A stretch of 64,000 nucleotides of DNA from Pseudomonas palleroniana (GTDB lineage Bacteria > Pseudomonadota > Gammaproteobacteria > Pseudomonadales > Pseudomonadaceae). Numbering within the stretch: the stretch's first letter is position 1; each line of letters starts with the position of its first letter. The translations under genes and the position numbers were made by a program. This document shows positions 26,779-36,277 of this stretch, in pieces. The stretch spans positions 1 to 64,000 of the forward strand of contig NZ_PYWX01000015.1 in assembly GCF_003031675.1 (NCBI RefSeq), written 5' to 3'. The notes under the pieces are model-generated. The model made no database searches and was not told the origin of the DNA. It saw only the letters and a list, made by a program, of their open reading frames with translations.

Positions 26779-26865
26779 GTGGGAGGGGGCTTGCTCCCGA
26801 TGGCGGTGGATCAGCCAGCTTATCTGCCGCTGCCCCGCCGCTATCGGGAGCAAGCCCCCTCCCAC
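26779..26865. repeat. REPIN (GI-like)
   Basis: GTGGGAGGGGGCTTGCTCCC with GATGGCG at the left and the inverse GCTATCGGGAGCAAGCCCCC with TCCCAC at the right, immediately after the DUF962 gene. Confidence 0.9.
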
Positions 26866-26918
26866 ATTGGCCCCATTTCAGATTGGTCCTATCTCAGATT
26901 GGCCCCATTCAGATTGGG
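26866..26918. repeat. 16-base tandem repeat, 3.3 copies
   Basis: ATTGGCCCCATTTCAG, ATTGGTCCTATCTCAG, ATTGGCCCCATTCAG and a final ATTGGG follow one another directly, starting at the last base pair of the adjacent REPIN and ending 12 bases before the cysA stop codon. Confidence 0.8.
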
Positions 26919-26930
26919 TTTGCGAGCCTG

Positions 26931-27911
26931 TCAGGCTTTTTGCCAGACCTTGGGTTTGAAGAACAGCGTTTCGCCCCGCGCCAGGCCGATCAGGCTGTCG
27001 TGATCCTTCACCACTTCGGCCTCGATCAGCTCGCTCTGGCCTTCGACCTTCAGGGTTACCCGTGTGGTGGCCCCCAATGGACGGATATCGCGCACCTCAG
27101 CCGCGTGGTGGTCTTCCAGCTCATGCCGTGACAGCGACACTTCGTGCGGCCGGAACAGCACGTGCTGGTCCTCGCCCAGATGCAGACGGTTGGAGTCACC
27201 GAGGAAGTGGTACACAAAGTCACTGGCCGGGTTTTCATAGACGTCGCCCGGTGAGCCGATCTGCTCGATCACGCCTTTGTTCATCACCACAATACGGTCG
27301 GCGACTTCCATGGCCTCTTCCTGGTCATGGGTCACGAATACCGAGGTCAGGTTGATGTCTTCGTGCAGGCGCGCCAGCCAGCGGCGCAGCTCCTTGCGCA
27401 CCTTGGCGTCAAGGGCACCGAACGGCTCATCCAGCAGCAGCACCTTGGGCTCCACCGCCAGGGCACGGGCCAGGGCGATACGCTGGCGCTGGCCACCGGA
27501 GAGTTGTTCCGGGTAGCGATCGGACAGCCAATCGAGCTGCACCATGTTCAGCAGCTCGTGTACCTTGCCCGCGATCTGGCTTTCGCTCGGGCGTTGGTTT
27601 TTCGGCTTCATGCGCAGGCCGAAGGCGACGTTATCGAACACGGTCATGTGGCGAAACAACGCGTAGTGCTGGAACACGAAGCCGACGTTGCGATCACGCA
27701 CGTCGTGACCGGACACATCTTCACCGTGGAACACGATATTGCCGGCGTCCGGGGTCTCAAGGCCCGCGATGATGCGCAACAAGGTGGTCTTGCCGCAGCC
27801 GGACGGGCCGAGCAACGCCACCAGCTCGCCACTCTGGATGTCCAGATTGATGCTGTTCAGGGCCTTGAAGGCGTTGAAGTTCTTGCTGACATTACGGACT
27901 TCGATCGACAT
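26931..27911 (-). CDS. cysA: Sulfate/thiosulfate ABC transporter ATPase
   Basis: 326 residues: Walker [10 protein letters not shown], signature LSGGQRQR, Walker [17 protein letters not shown], and switch His in VTHDQEEA, followed by a TOBE-type C-terminal domain (LFRPHEVSL). Length and sequence match CysA. GAGGA precedes the ATG, 3 bases after cysW. Last gene of the sbp-cysT-cysW-cysA group. Confidence 0.95.
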   Translation of the reverse strand: MSIEVRNVSKNFNAFKALNSINLDIQSGELVALLGPSGCGKTTLLRIIAGLETPDAGNIVFHGEDVSGHDVRDRNVGFVFQHYALFRHMTVFDNVAFGLRMKPKNQRPSESQIAGKVHELLNMVQLDWLSDRYPEQLSGGQRQRIALARALAVEPKVLLLDEPFGALDAKVRKELRRWLARLHEDINLTSVFVTHDQEEAMEVADRIVVMNKGVIEQIGSPGDVYENPASDFVYHFLGDSNRLHLGEDQHVLFRPHEVSLSRHELEDHHAAEVRDIRPLGATTRVTLKVEGQSELIEAEVVKDHDSLIGLARGETLFFKPKVWQKA

Positions 27912-27914
27912 GAC

Positions 27915-28787
27915 TTATTCCTCACCGGCGCTTTTGCGCAGGCGGTTGATACGGTTCTCGCTCCACTGCTTGAGCAGCAGGATGAAGAGCGCCAGGATCA
28001 GCAACAGGCTGGCCACCGCAAACGCGGCAACGTGGTTGTATTCGTTGTAGAGAATCTCGACATGCAGCGGCAGGGTGTTGGTCACGCCACGAATGTGGCC
28101 GGACACGACCGACACCGCGCCGAACTCGCCCATGGCCCGGGCGGTGCACAGCACCACGCCGTAGATCAGGCCCCATTTGATGTTCGGCACGGTCACATGC
28201 CAGAACATCTGCCAGCCATTGGCGCCGAGCAGGCGCGCTGCCTCTTCTTCCTGAGTGCCCTGCTCCTGCATCAGCGGGATCAACTCACGCGCCACGAAAG
28301 GCACGGTGACGAAGATGGTGGCAAGCACAATGCCGGGCAAGGCGAATACGATCTGGATGTCATGCGCTTGCAGCCATGGGCCAAAGAACCCCTGGGCCCC
28401 GAACATCAGTACATAGACCAGGCCCGCGATCACCGGTGAAACCGAAAACGGCAGGTCGATCAGCGTCACCAGGATGCTTTTGCCACGGAACGAATATTTG
28501 CTTACGCACCATGCCGCGCTGACGCCGAACACCAGGTTGAGCGGCACCGAAATCACTACCGCGATCACCGTGAGCTTCAGCGCCGACAGCGCGTCGGGTT
28601 CGAGGATCGCGGTGAAGAACGCACCGAGACCGTTCTTCAAGCCCTGGGACACCACGATAAACAGCGGCAGCAGCAGGAACAGTGCAAACACCAGCCAGCC
28701 GAGGCCGATCAGGATACGTCGCGATACGGCACTGCCACGCCGGGCAGCGTTGGCCGAGGACGCGGCGGAAATAGACGATTGGGACAT
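27915..28787 (-). CDS. cysW: Sulfate/thiosulfate ABC transporter permease CysW
   Basis: 290-residue permease with about six membrane helices and the EAA loop [20 protein letters not shown]. The [13 protein letters not shown] segment is typical of CysW. AAGGAGG lies upstream of the ATG. It pairs with CysT to form the channel; spacing to cysT is 13 bases. Confidence 0.95.
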   Translation of the reverse strand: MSQSSISAASSANAARRGSAVSRRILIGLGWLVFALFLLLPLFIVVSQGLKNGLGAFFTAILEPDALSALKLTVIAVVISVPLNLVFGVSAAWCVSKYSFRGKSILVTLIDLPFSVSPVIAGLVYVLMFGAQGFFGPWLQAHDIQIVFALPGIVLATIFVTVPFVARELIPLMQEQGTQEEEAARLLGANGWQMFWHVTVPNIKWGLIYGVVLCTARAMGEFGAVSVVSGHIRGVTNTLPLHVEILYNEYNHVAAFAVASLLLILALFILLLKQWSENRINRLRKSAGEE

Positions 28788-28800
28788 GTTCCGCGCCTCC

Positions 28801-29619
28801 TTATGGACGTTCGATGCGCCGCTGCAACAAGTTGATCAGCAGCAGCAAGACAAAGGAAACCACCAGCATCAACACGCCGATGGAAGTGGCGCCGCGGTAG
28901 TCGTACTGATCGAGCTTGACCATGATCAGCAACGGCAGGATCTCGGTTTTCATCGGCATGTTGCCGGCGATGAAAATCACCGAACCGTATTCACCCACGC
29001 CTCGGGCAAATGCCAGAGCGAAGCCGGTCAGCCAGGCAGGCAACAACGCAGGCACTAGGATGTAGCGGAAAACCTGCAGCGGCTTGGCGCCCAGGCAGGC
29101 GGCGGCCTCTTCAACTTCCCGGGGGATATCGGCGAGCACCGGCTGCACCGTACGCACCACGAATGGCAACGTGACGAAGGTCAGCGCCAGGGTGATACCC
29201 AACGGGGTGTAGGCGATCTTGAAGCCCAGGTCCGCAGCGAACTGGCCAACCAGGCCATTAGGCGTGTACAGCGCAGTCAGCGCGATACCGGCCACGGCGG
29301 TGGGCAGGGCAAACGGCAGGTCGATCATCGCATCGATGATCTTGCGTCCGGGGAAGGTGTAGCGCACCAGCACCCAGGCCAGCAGCGTGCCGATCACGCC
29401 GTTGATCAGGGCGGCATACAGCGCGGTGCTGAAGCTGAGTTTCAACGCCGCCACCACCCGTGGTGCGCTGATGATGTTCCAGAACTGATCCCAGGTGAGT
29501 TGAGCGGCGTGTACAAACATCGCCGCCAGGGGGATGAGTACGATCAGGCTGAGGTACACCACGGTGTAGCCCAGCGTCAGCCCGAAGCCGGGTATGACGG
29601 GGGAAATACGACGCGACAT
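28801..29619 (-). CDS. cysT: Sulfate/thiosulfate ABC transporter permease CysT (CysU)
   Basis: 272-residue permease. [19 protein letters not shown] and the EAA loop [19 protein letters not shown], then [16 protein letters not shown], are CysT hallmarks. AAGGA precedes the ATG. A 113-base REPIN lies between it and the sbp gene, which may reduce read-through and set the ratio of binding protein to permease (inference). Confidence 0.95.
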   Translation of the reverse strand: MSRRISPVIPGFGLTLGYTVVYLSLIVLIPLAAMFVHAAQLTWDQFWNIISAPRVVAALKLSFSTALYAALINGVIGTLLAWVLVRYTFPGRKIIDAMIDLPFALPTAVAGIALTALYTPNGLVGQFAADLGFKIAYTPLGITLALTFVTLPFVVRTVQPVLADIPREVEEAAACLGAKPLQVFRYILVPALLPAWLTGFALAFARGVGEYGSVIFIAGNMPMKTEILPLLIMVKLDQYDYRGATSIGVLMLVVSFVLLLLINLLQRRIERP

Positions 29620-29666
29620 AAGAGTCCTTGGTTAGCGGTGACATACCACTGCGGTAGCGAACCTAT

Positions 29667-29779
29667 CGTGGCGAGGGAGCTTGCTCCCGCTGGGCTGCGC
29701 AGCAGCCCCAAAACCAGGCGACTGCGTTGCCGGTTTGGGAGCGCTTCGCGCTCCAGCGGGAGCAAGCTCCCTCGCCACG
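29667..29779. repeat. REPIN (GIII-like) between sbp and cysT
   Basis: CGTGGCGAGGGAGCTTGCTC with CCGCTGGG at the left, inverted at the right as CCAGCGGGAGCAAGCTCCCT with CGCCACG. An inner GGGAGCGCTTCGCGCTCC hairpin is present. It lies inside the presumed sulfate-transport operon. Confidence 0.9.
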
Positions 29780-29807
29780 GAAAGCGGGCTCCAACAGATA
29801 ATTTGGC

Positions 29808-30818
29808 TTATTGCGCCGTGTAGATCTGGTCGAACACACCACCGTCATTGAAGAATTTCGGTTGGGCAGTTTTCCAGCCGCCGAAGTCTTTGTCGATAGT
29901 CACCAGGTCCAGTTTCGGGAACTGCTGGGCGTATTTTGCAGCGACTTTCTCATCGCGTGGGCGGTAGAAGTTCTTCGCCGCAATCTCCTGGCCAGCCGGG
30001 CTGTACAGGTGTTTCAGGTACTCGGTAGCGATCTCGGTGTTGCCCTTTTTCTCGGCGTTCTTGTCGACTACGGCCACCGGCGGCTCCGCGAGGATCGACA
30101 GGGACGGTACGACGATATCGAACTTATCGGCGCCGCCGTCTTCTTTCAACGCCAGGAACGCCTCGTTTTCCCAGGCCAGCAACACGTCACCCTGACCGTT
30201 GTTGACGAAGGTGATGGTCGAGCCGCGGGCGCCGGTGTCCAGCACAGGGACGTGCTTGAATAGCTCTTTCACGTATTCCTGGGCCTTGGCTTCGCTACCA
30301 CCAGCCTTCAGGCCGTAGGCCCAGGCGGCGAGGAAGTTCCAACGAGCACCGCCGGAGGTTTTCGGGTTCGGAGTAATCACCGAAACGTCTTTCTTGATCA
30401 GGTCGCCCCAATCCTTGATGCCTTTGGGGTTGCCCTTGCGCACCAGGAACACGATGGTCGAGGTGTACGGGGTGCTGGCGTCCGGCAGGCGGGTTTGCCA
30501 GTTTTCCGGCAGGGTCTTGCCCAGCTTGGCGATTTCGTCGATGTCGCCGGCCAGCGCCAGCGTCACAACGTCAGCGCGCAGGCCGTCGATCACCGCCCGG
30601 CCCTGCTTGCCCGAACCGCCATGGGATTGCTGGATCTTGACGTTGTCATCCGGGTGGGACTGTTTCCAGAATTGGGTGAACTCAGCGTTGTAGTCCTGGT
30701 ACAGCTCACGAGTCGGGTCGTACGAGACGTTGAGCAACTCGTAGTCCTTGGCAACGGCGGAACCGGCAAACACGGCACTGGCCAGGGCGGCCAAGGCATA
30801 ACGGCGAATCGACGACAT
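29808..30818 (-). CDS. sbp: Periplasmic sulfate-binding protein
   Basis: 336-residue sulfate-binding protein: signal peptide ending SAVAKD near residue 24, then [34 protein letters not shown] and [12 protein letters not shown], all characteristic of Sbp/CysP. It delivers sulfate to CysTWA. Read through completely, the protein has no Cys and no Met other than the initiator. AGGAG precedes the ATG. It is preceded by oscA in the same direction, 66 bases away. Confidence 0.95.
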   Translation of the reverse strand: MSSIRRYALAALASAVFAGSAVAKDYELLNVSYDPTRELYQDYNAEFTQFWKQSHPDDNVKIQQSHGGSGKQGRAVIDGLRADVVTLALAGDIDEIAKLGKTLPENWQTRLPDASTPYTSTIVFLVRKGNPKGIKDWGDLIKKDVSVITPNPKTSGGARWNFLAAWAYGLKAGGSEAKAQEYVKELFKHVPVLDTGARGSTITFVNNGQGDVLLAWENEAFLALKEDGGADKFDIVVPSLSILAEPPVAVVDKNAEKKGNTEIATEYLKHLYSPAGQEIAAKNFYRPRDEKVAAKYAQQFPKLDLVTIDKDFGGWKTAQPKFFNDGGVFDQIYTAQ

Positions 30819-30884
30819 AGAAGGCTCCTGAAATTCGGGGTGTTGGCTTTTTCTTATAGTTGCGGGGTCTATCGCCGTAGTTGC

Positions 30885-31067
30885 TTAGTTCGGTTTGTTA
30901 CCCGGGTTCTGCAAACGGAATTTTTCCTTGCGTTCGATCTGTACCACTTGAGCGTTGTGCACAGTGATTTCCACCGCGCCAAACCGCAGATCGCGCAAGG
31001 CGCTCTGGATCTCACGCAAAATGGCTGCTTCGTCCTGGCCGTCGACGCTACGTAGAGATGCGCTCAT
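30885..31067 (-). CDS. oscA: OscA (DUF2292) sulfur-starvation small protein
   Basis: 60-residue DUF2292/YezD-family protein with LRDLRFGAVEITVHNAQVV, located directly upstream of sbp as in other pseudomonads, where oscA is needed for use of organosulfur sources and for chromate tolerance. The ATG at 31067 has AGGAG 8 bases upstream; the frame continues 14 codons upstream without a better start. No Cys, and no Met after the start. Its biochemical role is unknown; DUF2292 proteins are often called DNA- or regulator-like, but nothing here proves it. Confidence 0.88.
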   Translation of the reverse strand: MSASLRSVDGQDEAAILREIQSALRDLRFGAVEITVHNAQVVQIERKEKFRLQNPGNKPN

Positions 31068-31147
31068 GGTCTCGCTCCTGAAATGAATAGTGCCTCGCAG
31101 TGGCGGCACTGCTTGCGGCGTGAGAGCGATAGTAGATAAGCGCGGAT

Positions 31148-31172
31148 ATTCTTAAAAATACTATTTAAGAAT
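31148..31172. promoter_or_regulatory. Perfect inverted repeat upstream of oscA-sbp
   Basis: ATTCTTAAA-AATACTA-TTTAAGAAT, a 9-base perfect inverted repeat with a 7-base spacer, about 80 bases upstream of the oscA start in an AT-rich region. It is a good candidate for the site of CysB or another sulfur regulator controlling oscA-sbp-cysTWA; the factor is inferred. Confidence 0.45.
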
Positions 31173-31267
31173 GTTTATATAACCAGAAAGAATTTTCTGG
31201 CAAGACTTGGAGTTGCAAAGGTTTTTTATCTTCATTCGCTGAAATCAAGCCCAGTGACGTTCCACAT

Positions 31268-31354
31268 GTGGGAGGGGGCTTGCTCCCGATAGCGGTGGGT
31301 CAGCCAAGAGTTTCCAACCTGACCCATCGCTATCGGGAGCAAGCCCCCTCCCAC
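31268..31354. repeat. REPIN (GI-like)
   Basis: GTGGGAGGGGGCTTGCTCCC with GATAGCG and its inverted partner ending in CCCCCTCCCAC, separated by a 30-base loop, lies between the stop of the EAL gene and the oscA promoter. Confidence 0.9.
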
Positions 31355-31366
31355 ACTTGGCCATCT

Positions 31367-33280
31367 TCAAGGGCGGATCGCAGGCGCCCGGGACCAGTCG
31401 ATTTCCGCCGCCGGCATGGGCCGCCCAAACCAATACCCCTGGCCCATATCGCATTCCTGCTCCAACAGAAACCTTGCCTGCTCCACCTGCTCAATCCCTT
31501 CGGCATGCACTTGCATGCCCATGCTTTTCGCCAGGGCGATCACCACGCGCACAATGGCCGCATCGTCTTCATCCCACGGCAACCCGGCGACAAAGCCCTG
31601 GTCGATCTTGAGCTTCTGCACCGGCAGGCGCTTGAGGCGCAGCAGCGAGGAATAGCCGGTGCCAAAATCATCGATGGCCAGGCGCAAGCCCAGTTCACGC
31701 AGGCGGTGCAGTTGCTCCAGGGCGACCTCAGGGTCATCCATCACCGCACTTTCCGTGACTTCCAACTCCAGGAACGCCGGCGCCAGGCCAGTGCTGTGCA
31801 AGACCTGGGCAACTTGTTCGTACAGTTCGCGTCGGGCGAACAAACGGCTGGACACGTTGACCGCGATAAAACTCAGCGGCGCGCCTTCAGCCAGCCATTG
31901 GCACATCTGGCGACAGGCTTCGTGCATCACCCAGGCATCAATGTCGGCAATCAGCCCGGTGCGCTCGGCGATCGGGATAAATTCACCCGGCGGCACCAGG
32001 CCACGCTCCGGATGCTGCCAGCGCACCAAGGCTTCGACGCCGATCAGGCGGCTGTCTTGCAGGTCATGCACGGGTTGGTAGTAGACACGCAGCTCTTGCT
32101 GCTCAAGGGCGCGGCGCAATTCACCGGCGATTTCCACCCGATGCTGGGCATGGGCGGTGAGTTCTTCGGTGTACAGCGCGTAACCTTCGCGCCCGGCGCT
32201 CTTGGCCTTGAACAAGGCCGAGTCGGCATTGCGCAGCAGCTGTTCGGCGCTGAGGGCATCGCTGGGAAACAGGCTGATACCGATGCTGGCACTGATAAAC
32301 AGCTGGTTGCCGTCAAACACGAACGGCTCTTGCATCGCATCGAGCATTCTCTGGGCCAATGCAGCCGCCTGAACCACCTGTGGACAACTTTCCACCAACA
32401 CGGCGAACTCGTCCCCACCCAGGCGCGCCAGCGTGACGCCGGGGCCGAACAGGCCTTTCAAGCGCTCCCCCACCGCCTTGAGCAACTGGTCGCCGGTGGT
32501 GTGGCCGAGGCTGTCGTTGATGATCTTGAAGTGGTCCAGGTCCATCAACAGCAACGCACAGCCACGTTTATGCACTTGCGCCGAGGTCAATGCCTGGTGG
32601 GCACGGTCGCTGAAGAGCAGGCGGTTGGGCAAGTCGGTCAGCGGGTCATGATGGGCCAGGCGGGCCAGTTCGTGCTCGGAATCCTTGATGGCGCTGATAT
32701 CGGAAAAGACCGCCACGTAGTGAGTGGCCTTGCCTTGGTCATCGCGGATCACGCGGATGGTTTGCCACTGTGGATAAATCTCGCCGCTTTTACGCCGGTT
32801 CCAGATTTCACCGCTCCATTCGTCGGTGCGCTCCAGGGTCTGGAACATCTGCTGGTAGAAATTCGACGAGTGGCGCCCCGATTTGAACAGGCTCGGCCGC
32901 TTGCCCATGACGTCTTCGCCGCTGTAGCCGGTGATCGCCATGAAGGCGCGGTTGACGTGCACGATCACCCCCCGAGCGTCGGTAACCAGCACCCCTTCGC
33001 GGGTGCAATCGAACACTGCGGCAGCCTGTTGCAGGCGCTCGCGATTCTCCTTCAAGGGCTGCTGCACCTGGTGTGTACGCGCAAAGCGCGCACAGATCAG
33101 GTAGATCACCAGCGCACTGAGGCCCACCCACACGTAGCCGCGCGCCTGCAGCCAGCGTCCCAACTCCGACGGGTTATCGAGAAAGTTGATCAATAGGTGG
33201 TTGCTGAGCTGGAGCCACACAACGGAAACCAGCAGGTACACCAGCCCTACGCGTAGGGCTCCTCGGTATGAATACAGCAT
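31367..33280 (-). CDS. PAS-GGDEF-EAL cyclic-di-GMP phosphodiesterase (PA0285-like)
   Basis: 637 residues: two N-terminal membrane helices (about 10-75), a PAS domain (about 90-200), GGDEF (about 215-370) and EAL (about 385-637). The GGDEF motif is intact (RLGGDEFAV) but there is no RxxD inhibitory site. The EAL domain keeps EALVRW, VNVSSRL, LEVTES, IDDFGTGYSS, LKIDQGF and the late EGIE and Q residues, so phosphodiesterase activity is expected. The ATG at 33280 has AAGGA upstream; a TTG 7 codons earlier is less likely. Synteny with oscA and desA matches PA0285 of P. aeruginosa. Confidence 0.92.
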   Translation of the reverse strand: MLYSYRGALRVGLVYLLVSVVWLQLSNHLLINFLDNPSELGRWLQARGYVWVGLSALVIYLICARFARTHQVQQPLKENRERLQQAAAVFDCTREGVLVTDARGVIVHVNRAFMAITGYSGEDVMGKRPSLFKSGRHSSNFYQQMFQTLERTDEWSGEIWNRRKSGEIYPQWQTIRVIRDDQGKATHYVAVFSDISAIKDSEHELARLAHHDPLTDLPNRLLFSDRAHQALTSAQVHKRGCALLLMDLDHFKIINDSLGHTTGDQLLKAVGERLKGLFGPGVTLARLGGDEFAVLVESCPQVVQAAALAQRMLDAMQEPFVFDGNQLFISASIGISLFPSDALSAEQLLRNADSALFKAKSAGREGYALYTEELTAHAQHRVEIAGELRRALEQQELRVYYQPVHDLQDSRLIGVEALVRWQHPERGLVPPGEFIPIAERTGLIADIDAWVMHEACRQMCQWLAEGAPLSFIAVNVSSRLFARRELYEQVAQVLHSTGLAPAFLELEVTESAVMDDPEVALEQLHRLRELGLRLAIDDFGTGYSSLLRLKRLPVQKLKIDQGFVAGLPWDEDDAAIVRVVIALAKSMGMQVHAEGIEQVEQARFLLEQECDMGQGYWFGRPMPAAEIDWSRAPAIRP

Positions 33281-33446
33281 ATCTTCAGTAATCCTTACCA
33301 AAAAAACAGAATCGCCCTACAAAGGCTGAGGATTATAGAATAAGAAACATCCAGTCACTCCTATCTGAAACGGTGGCTGGTTTTCTCTGTTGGCTTAGTG
33401 ATAATGCGTGAGCTGTCTTTTTCTTTATCTGAGGGCCATACAGCCT

Positions 33447-34631
33447 ATGTGGTACAACGGTTTTCTTGACCTGTCAGCCTGGCAACTGGTGGCAGTCACG
33501 CTGTTGATGACCCACGTGACCATTGTCGGGGTCACCGTCTATCTGCACCGTTATTCGGCCCATCGCTCCCTGGAGCTCAATGCCGGCCTGAAACACTTCT
33601 TCCGCTTCTGGCTGTGGCTGACCACGGCGCAGAACACCCGCGAGTGGACGGCCATCCACCGTAAACACCACGCCAAATGCGAAACCGTCGACGACCCGCA
33701 CAGCCCGGTCATCAAAGGTTTGTCCACAGTGCTGCGCAAAGGTGCCGAGCTGTATCGGGCCGAGGCTGAAAACCCCGAGACCCTGCGCATCTACGGCAAG
33801 AACTGCCCGGACGACTGGATCGAACGCAAAATCTACACGCCCTACCCGTTGCTGGGCGTGGCGATCATGGGCGTGATCGACCTGCTGCTGTTCGGCACTA
33901 TCGGCATCACCATCTGGGCGATCCAGATGATGTGGATTCCGTTCTGGGCCGCCGGTGTGATCAACGGCCTGGGGCATGCCGTGGGCTACCGCAATTTCGA
34001 ATGCCGAGACGCGGCCACCAACCTGGTGCCCTGGGGCATCATCGTCGGCGGCGAAGAGCTGCACAACAACCACCATACCTACCCCAACTCGGCCAAGCTG
34101 TCGGTCAAGAAGTGGGAGTTCGACCTGGGCTGGGCGTGGATCAAGGTATTCAGCTTCCTGCGCTTGGCCAAGGTGCAGCGCGTTGCGCCTATCGCGCACC
34201 GCGTCGAGGGCAAGGGCCACCTGGACATGGACACCGCCATGGCGATCCTCAACAACCGCTTCCAGATCATGGCGCAGTACCGCAAGCTGGTGATCGGGCC
34301 GCTGGTCAAGCAGGAGCTGGAGAAAGTCGATCACTCGGTGCGTCACCAGTTCCACCGTGCCAAGCGCCTGCTCTCGCGGGAAACCAGCCTGCTGGATGAC
34401 CGTCACCACCTGCGCATCCAGAACATGCTGGAGCACAGCCACGCGCTGACCGTGATCTACGAGAAGCGCCTGGCGCTGCAGCAGATCTGGGTGAAGACCA
34501 GCTCCAATGGCCACGACATGCTGGCGGCGATCAAGGAATGGGTGCACGAGGCCGAGGCCAGCGGCATCCAATCCCTGCGCGATTTTGCTCACCAGCTCAA
34601 GACCTATTCGCTGCGCCCTGCAGCGGCCTGA
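33447..34631 (+). CDS. desA: Delta-9 acyl-lipid desaturase DesA
   Basis: 394-residue membrane desaturase (start at MWYNGFLDL). Histidine boxes: HRYSAHR, HRKHH and HNNHH, the last followed by TYPNSAKLS. It introduces a cis double bond into phospholipid acyl chains under aerobic conditions, as shown for PA0286 of P. aeruginosa. The C-terminal third is a long soluble helical region (about 270-394). It is divergent from the EAL gene. Confidence 0.92.
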   Translation: MWYNGFLDLSAWQLVAVTLLMTHVTIVGVTVYLHRYSAHRSLELNAGLKHFFRFWLWLTTAQNTREWTAIHRKHHAKCETVDDPHSPVIKGLSTVLRKGAELYRAEAENPETLRIYGKNCPDDWIERKIYTPYPLLGVAIMGVIDLLLFGTIGITIWAIQMMWIPFWAAGVINGLGHAVGYRNFECRDAATNLVPWGIIVGGEELHNNHHTYPNSAKLSVKKWEFDLGWAWIKVFSFLRLAKVQRVAPIAHRVEGKGHLDMDTAMAILNNRFQIMAQYRKLVIGPLVKQELEKVDHSVRHQFHRAKRLLSRETSLLDDRHHLRIQNMLEHSHALTVIYEKRLALQQIWVKTSSNGHDMLAAIKEWVHEAEASGIQSLRDFAHQLKTYSLRPAAA

Positions 34632-34652
34632 CTGGTACTCAAAGCCCTCCTA

Positions 34653-34754
34653 TGGTGAGGGCGCTTGCTCCCGCTGGGCCGCAAAGCGGCCCCAGCCTTT
34701 GGTTTGGCTGGGACTGCTGCGCAGTCCAACCCGAGCAAGCTCGATCGCCCAAGG
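34653..34754. repeat. Degenerate REP-like inverted repeat
   Basis: GGTGAGGGCGCTTGCTCCCG with CTGGGCCGC, a central GGCCGCAAAGCGGCC hairpin, and CCGAGCAAGCTCGATCGCCC at the right are related to the GIII REPIN at 29667 but have several mismatches. It occupies most of the 313-base gap between desA and the diguanylate cyclase gene; nothing else was recognised in the rest of that gap. Confidence 0.6.
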
Positions 34755-34944
34755 TAGAGCGCTCGCCTTGACTTGACAGCACGCTGAGTTTGGCTTGCCA
34801 CCGGTTTCTGACGTCATTTCTTAGTCAACCGGATCATGGAACTTCACCGCAAATCCCCTCTCTCAATCAACACTTCGCCATCATGGTGGCCCTTGTAGTG
34901 ACCGCTGCCCGATGCCGGCAGCGTGCCCAGAGAGAGTTGTGCCG

Positions 34945-35946
34945 ATGGTTCACGAAAAGCCCTTTGCACCCAATACCCCGACGGCCGAACACCCCCGCCC
35001 GGCTGCGGCATCAACCCTGTTGGCGTTGATGCATGCCCAAGGAGAGGTCGAGCGGCTGAGTGAGCGCGAACAGCTGCTCAGCTCGCTGCTGGTCAGCGTG
35101 AATGCCGTGCTGTGGTCCATCGATTGGGAAACCCGCCGCGTGCTTTACGTGAGCCCGGCCTATGAACGGATATTTGGTCGCTCCGCCAGCCTGCTGCTGG
35201 CCGACCACCGTGAATGGCGCAACAGCGTCCACCCCGAAGACCTCGACTACGCCGAACAAAGCCTGGCCCGCGTGCTCGAACAAGGCGCCGTGGAAGACCG
35301 CGAGTACCGCATCATCACCGCCGACGGTCACATCCGCTGGCTGAGCGACAAGTGCTATATCAACCAACAGGTCGAGCCGGGCAAGCCGGTGATCGTGGTC
35401 GGCATAGCCGAGGACATCACCGAAAAAAAGCAGCTGGAGCTTGAGCTGCATCGCTTGGCCACCACCGACGTGCTGACCCAGAGCAGCAATCGCCGGCACT
35501 TCTTCGAGTGCGCCAACCAGGCGTTCGACAGCGCCTGTGCCCAAGGCACCCCGCTGGCTTTCCTGTTGCTGGACATTGACGATTTCAAGGACATCAACGA
35601 CTCCTACGGCCATCTGGAGGGCGATCAGGTACTGCGGCGCATCGCCGAAAGCGGTCGAGGGGTATTGCGCCGTGGCGATCTGTTCGGACGCATTGGCGGC
35701 GAAGAGTTCGCCGCGGTGTTGCCCGGTTGTGCGCCCGAGATGGCATTGCAGGTCGCCGAGCGGCTGGGCAAGGAAATCCAGGCGTTGGGTTTCAGCTATG
35801 AGGGCCGTGAGTTCACCGTGACCATCAGCCAGGGCCTGGCCGGCCTGCGCGAAGACGACTCGACCCTGGACAGCCTGTTTGCCCGGGCCGACGCCGCGAT
35901 GTACGAAGCCAAACGCCAGGGCAAGAACCGCGTGGTAGCGGGCTGA
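34945..35946 (+). CDS. PAS-GGDEF diguanylate cyclase (PA0290-like)
   Basis: 333 residues: a short N-terminal helix, a PAS fold (about 45-150; with VSPAYERIFGRSA), and a GGDEF domain (about 170-330). The active site is GGEEF. A product-inhibition I-site RRGD stands exactly 5 residues before it, so feedback-controlled c-di-GMP synthesis is expected. The ATG at 34945 fits GAGAG upstream; the frame begins 11 codons earlier. Its order after desA parallels PA0290. Confidence 0.9.
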   Translation: MVHEKPFAPNTPTAEHPRPAAASTLLALMHAQGEVERLSEREQLLSSLLVSVNAVLWSIDWETRRVLYVSPAYERIFGRSASLLLADHREWRNSVHPEDLDYAEQSLARVLEQGAVEDREYRIITADGHIRWLSDKCYINQQVEPGKPVIVVGIAEDITEKKQLELELHRLATTDVLTQSSNRRHFFECANQAFDSACAQGTPLAFLLLDIDDFKDINDSYGHLEGDQVLRRIAESGRGVLRRGDLFGRIGGEEFAAVLPGCAPEMALQVAERLGKEIQALGFSYEGREFTVTISQGLAGLREDDSTLDSLFARADAAMYEAKRQGKNRVVAG

Positions 35947-35996
35947 AGCCCGGCGGAGGGCGTGCCAGGCACCAGATGATTAGCTAACACGACGCT

Positions 35997-36194
35997 ATCG
36001 GGGCAAGCCCTAATGCCAGTCAGTTAAGCGATAAAGCGGACGATGAATAAATTGTGGGAGGGGGCTTGCTTCCGATGGCGGTGTGTCAGGTTCAGAAACC
36101 GTAACTGACACACCGCCATCGGGAGCAAGCCCCCTCCCACAGTGACCGCGTTAATCCTTAACTGACTGATATTAGGGCAAGCCCCCCTCCCACA
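35997..36194. repeat. Nested composite REPIN
   Basis: An inner GI REPIN (GTGGGAGGGGGCTTGCTTCC ... GGGAGCAAGCCCCCTCCCAC, 36054-36140) is enclosed by an outer inverted repeat: GGCAAGCCCTAATGCCAGTC with AGTTAAG on the left and CTTAACTGACTGATATTAGG with GCAAGCCC on the right. The right outer arm matches the tail of the element at 3379-3533. Confidence 0.85.
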
Positions 36195-36227
36195 TTTCAA
36201 CTCGGGCGTCCGTTAGGTAACCGGCGT

Positions 36228-36254
36228 AAAAAAACCCGCCGAAGCGGGTTTTTT
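36228..36254. terminator. Bidirectional rho-independent terminator after gabT
   Basis: AACCCGC-CGAA-GCGGGTT hairpin flanked by seven A on the left and six T on the right, 24 bases after the gabT stop codon; works as a T-tailed hairpin on both strands. Confidence 0.85.
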
Positions 36255-36277
36255 CCGTCAAACAGTTCAGCGTCCGC

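Noticed and set aside
31268..33196. About 640-codon open frame on the plus strand
   Set aside because: Antisense to the PAS-GGDEF-EAL gene and begins inside a REPIN; no domain recognised.
26779..36194. Recurrent palindromic repeats considered as CRISPR
   Set aside because: The copies are dispersed, occur as inverted pairs and lack regular spacers; they are REP/REPIN elements.
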